Assembly: GCA_021157445.1 (NCBI GenBank)
Contig: JAGGWM010000030.1
Span: forward strand, 1-8,068
DNA from: Thermococcus sp.
GTDB lineage: Archaea; Methanobacteriota_B; Thermococci; Thermococcales; Thermococcaceae
Direction of reading: 5' to 3'
Length of the DNA: 8,068 bases
How positions within the stretch are numbered: position 1 is the stretch's first letter; every line of letters starts with the position of its first letter. The position numbers and the translations under genes are program-made. Below are positions 7,715 to 8,068 of the stretch, in pieces. The notes beneath the pieces were generated by a model. It did no database searches. It was not told where the DNA came from and worked only from the letters and a program-made list of their open reading frames with translations.

Positions 7715-8068
7715 ATGCTAAGGAAGATACTTCCACTCCTTTTCCTTGTTTTGTTAGTTTCAGGTTTGGTTAATGCACAAGAAAGTGTTAGCGCATCCGC
7801 CATGGTCGATTTAAACGTTACCTTGGTGAATGTAGGTCCGTTTTACAAGTTTGTTTCAATAAATCCTGATTATGAATACACTTTGCTTAGAAATGATAGC
7901 GAAATTAAAATTGTAAACAACCCGGGATTCTGGATTGCTCCGTATGAGACGCTCCAGGTAAATGTGAAGATTAATGAAACTTTATCTACAGGCGCGATTA
8001 GTGGAGTAGAAGGCTCAAACCTGTTTTACAGCCCTATTTACCCCCGGCTGATTCTCTATCCTCAGAAG
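7715..8068 (+). CDS. Secreted protein with N-terminal signal peptide, 3' end beyond window
   Basis: The frame is open from ATG 7715 to the last base, giving 118 residues with no stop. Residues 1-21 form a classic Sec signal peptide: MLRK, a hydrophobic core ILPLLFLVLLVSGLV, and an NA|QE-type cleavage site; there is no lipobox cysteine. The mature part is beta-rich (SAMVDLNVTLVNVGPFYKF, PGFWIAPYETLQVNVKIN), as in extracellular beta-sandwich proteins, and carries three N-glycosylation sequons (N34-V-T, N60-D-S, N87-E-T). Start: GGTGA at 7705-7709, partly the stop codon of the upstream gene, lies 5 nt before the ATG, so the two genes are translationally coupled. I cannot assign a family. Context suggests a cell-surface protein that works with the DUF515-like membrane protein. 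Confidence 0.8.
   Translation, partial: MLRKILPLLFLVLLVSGLVNAQESVSASAMVDLNVTLVNVGPFYKFVSINPDYEYTLLRNDSEIKIVNNPGFWIAPYETLQVNVKINETLSTGAISGVEGSNLFYSPIYPRLILYPQK

Overview
The window looks like chromosomal DNA from a hyperthermophilic euryarchaeon of the order Thermococcales (Thermococcus or Pyrococcus type). The evidence is the archaeal/eukaryal-type tryptophanyl-tRNA synthetase, an ADP-forming acyl-CoA synthetase subunit, a Trm14-like tRNA methyltransferase with a THUMP domain, a circularly permuted GTPase and a DUF515-like surface protein. The genes are closely packed and Lys/Glu/Ile-rich, with GGTG/GGAG ribosome-binding sites and archaeal TATA elements such as the one at about 1366-1373. Assignments were made by reading motifs and recalling families; no database search was run.

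Layout, left to right. The 3' end of an ADP-forming acyl-CoA synthetase alpha-type subunit (1-245, +) is followed by a TPR-like helical-repeat protein (291-1358, +) and tryptophanyl-tRNA synthetase (1475-2626, +). The trpS gene has its own TATA element and a leader of roughly 80 nt that contains a 9-codon ORF ending Trp-Leu-Trp-stop. A T-rich stretch then separates trpS from a convergent small gene for a 62-residue protein with a C-terminal membrane segment (2674-2862, -). Next comes a fumarylacetoacetate-hydrolase-family enzyme (3077-3754, +), which converges with only 3 bp to spare on a three-gene minus-strand operon. That operon is transcribed from about 6226 down to 3758: a TIGR04076-type small protein, a circularly permuted GTPase and a Trm14-like tRNA guanine-N2 methyltransferase. 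A divergent 70-100 bp intergenic region leads into a plus-strand pair: a single-span DUF515-like protein (6309-7709) and a secreted protein with a signal peptide (7715 to the window end, incomplete).

How the genes fit together. The minus-strand operon pairs a probable ribosome-assembly GTPase with a tRNA modification enzyme, and trpS adds a third translation gene. The right-hand pair is coded as a cell-surface unit: a membrane-anchored protein with a large outer domain, followed by an exported protein whose ribosome-binding site overlaps the upstream stop codon. No tRNA, rRNA, CRISPR array, insertion sequence or phage gene is visible. The most intriguing observation is the possible tryptophan-codon leader peptide in front of trpS. 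It is a hypothesis drawn from one sequence and needs comparative testing.
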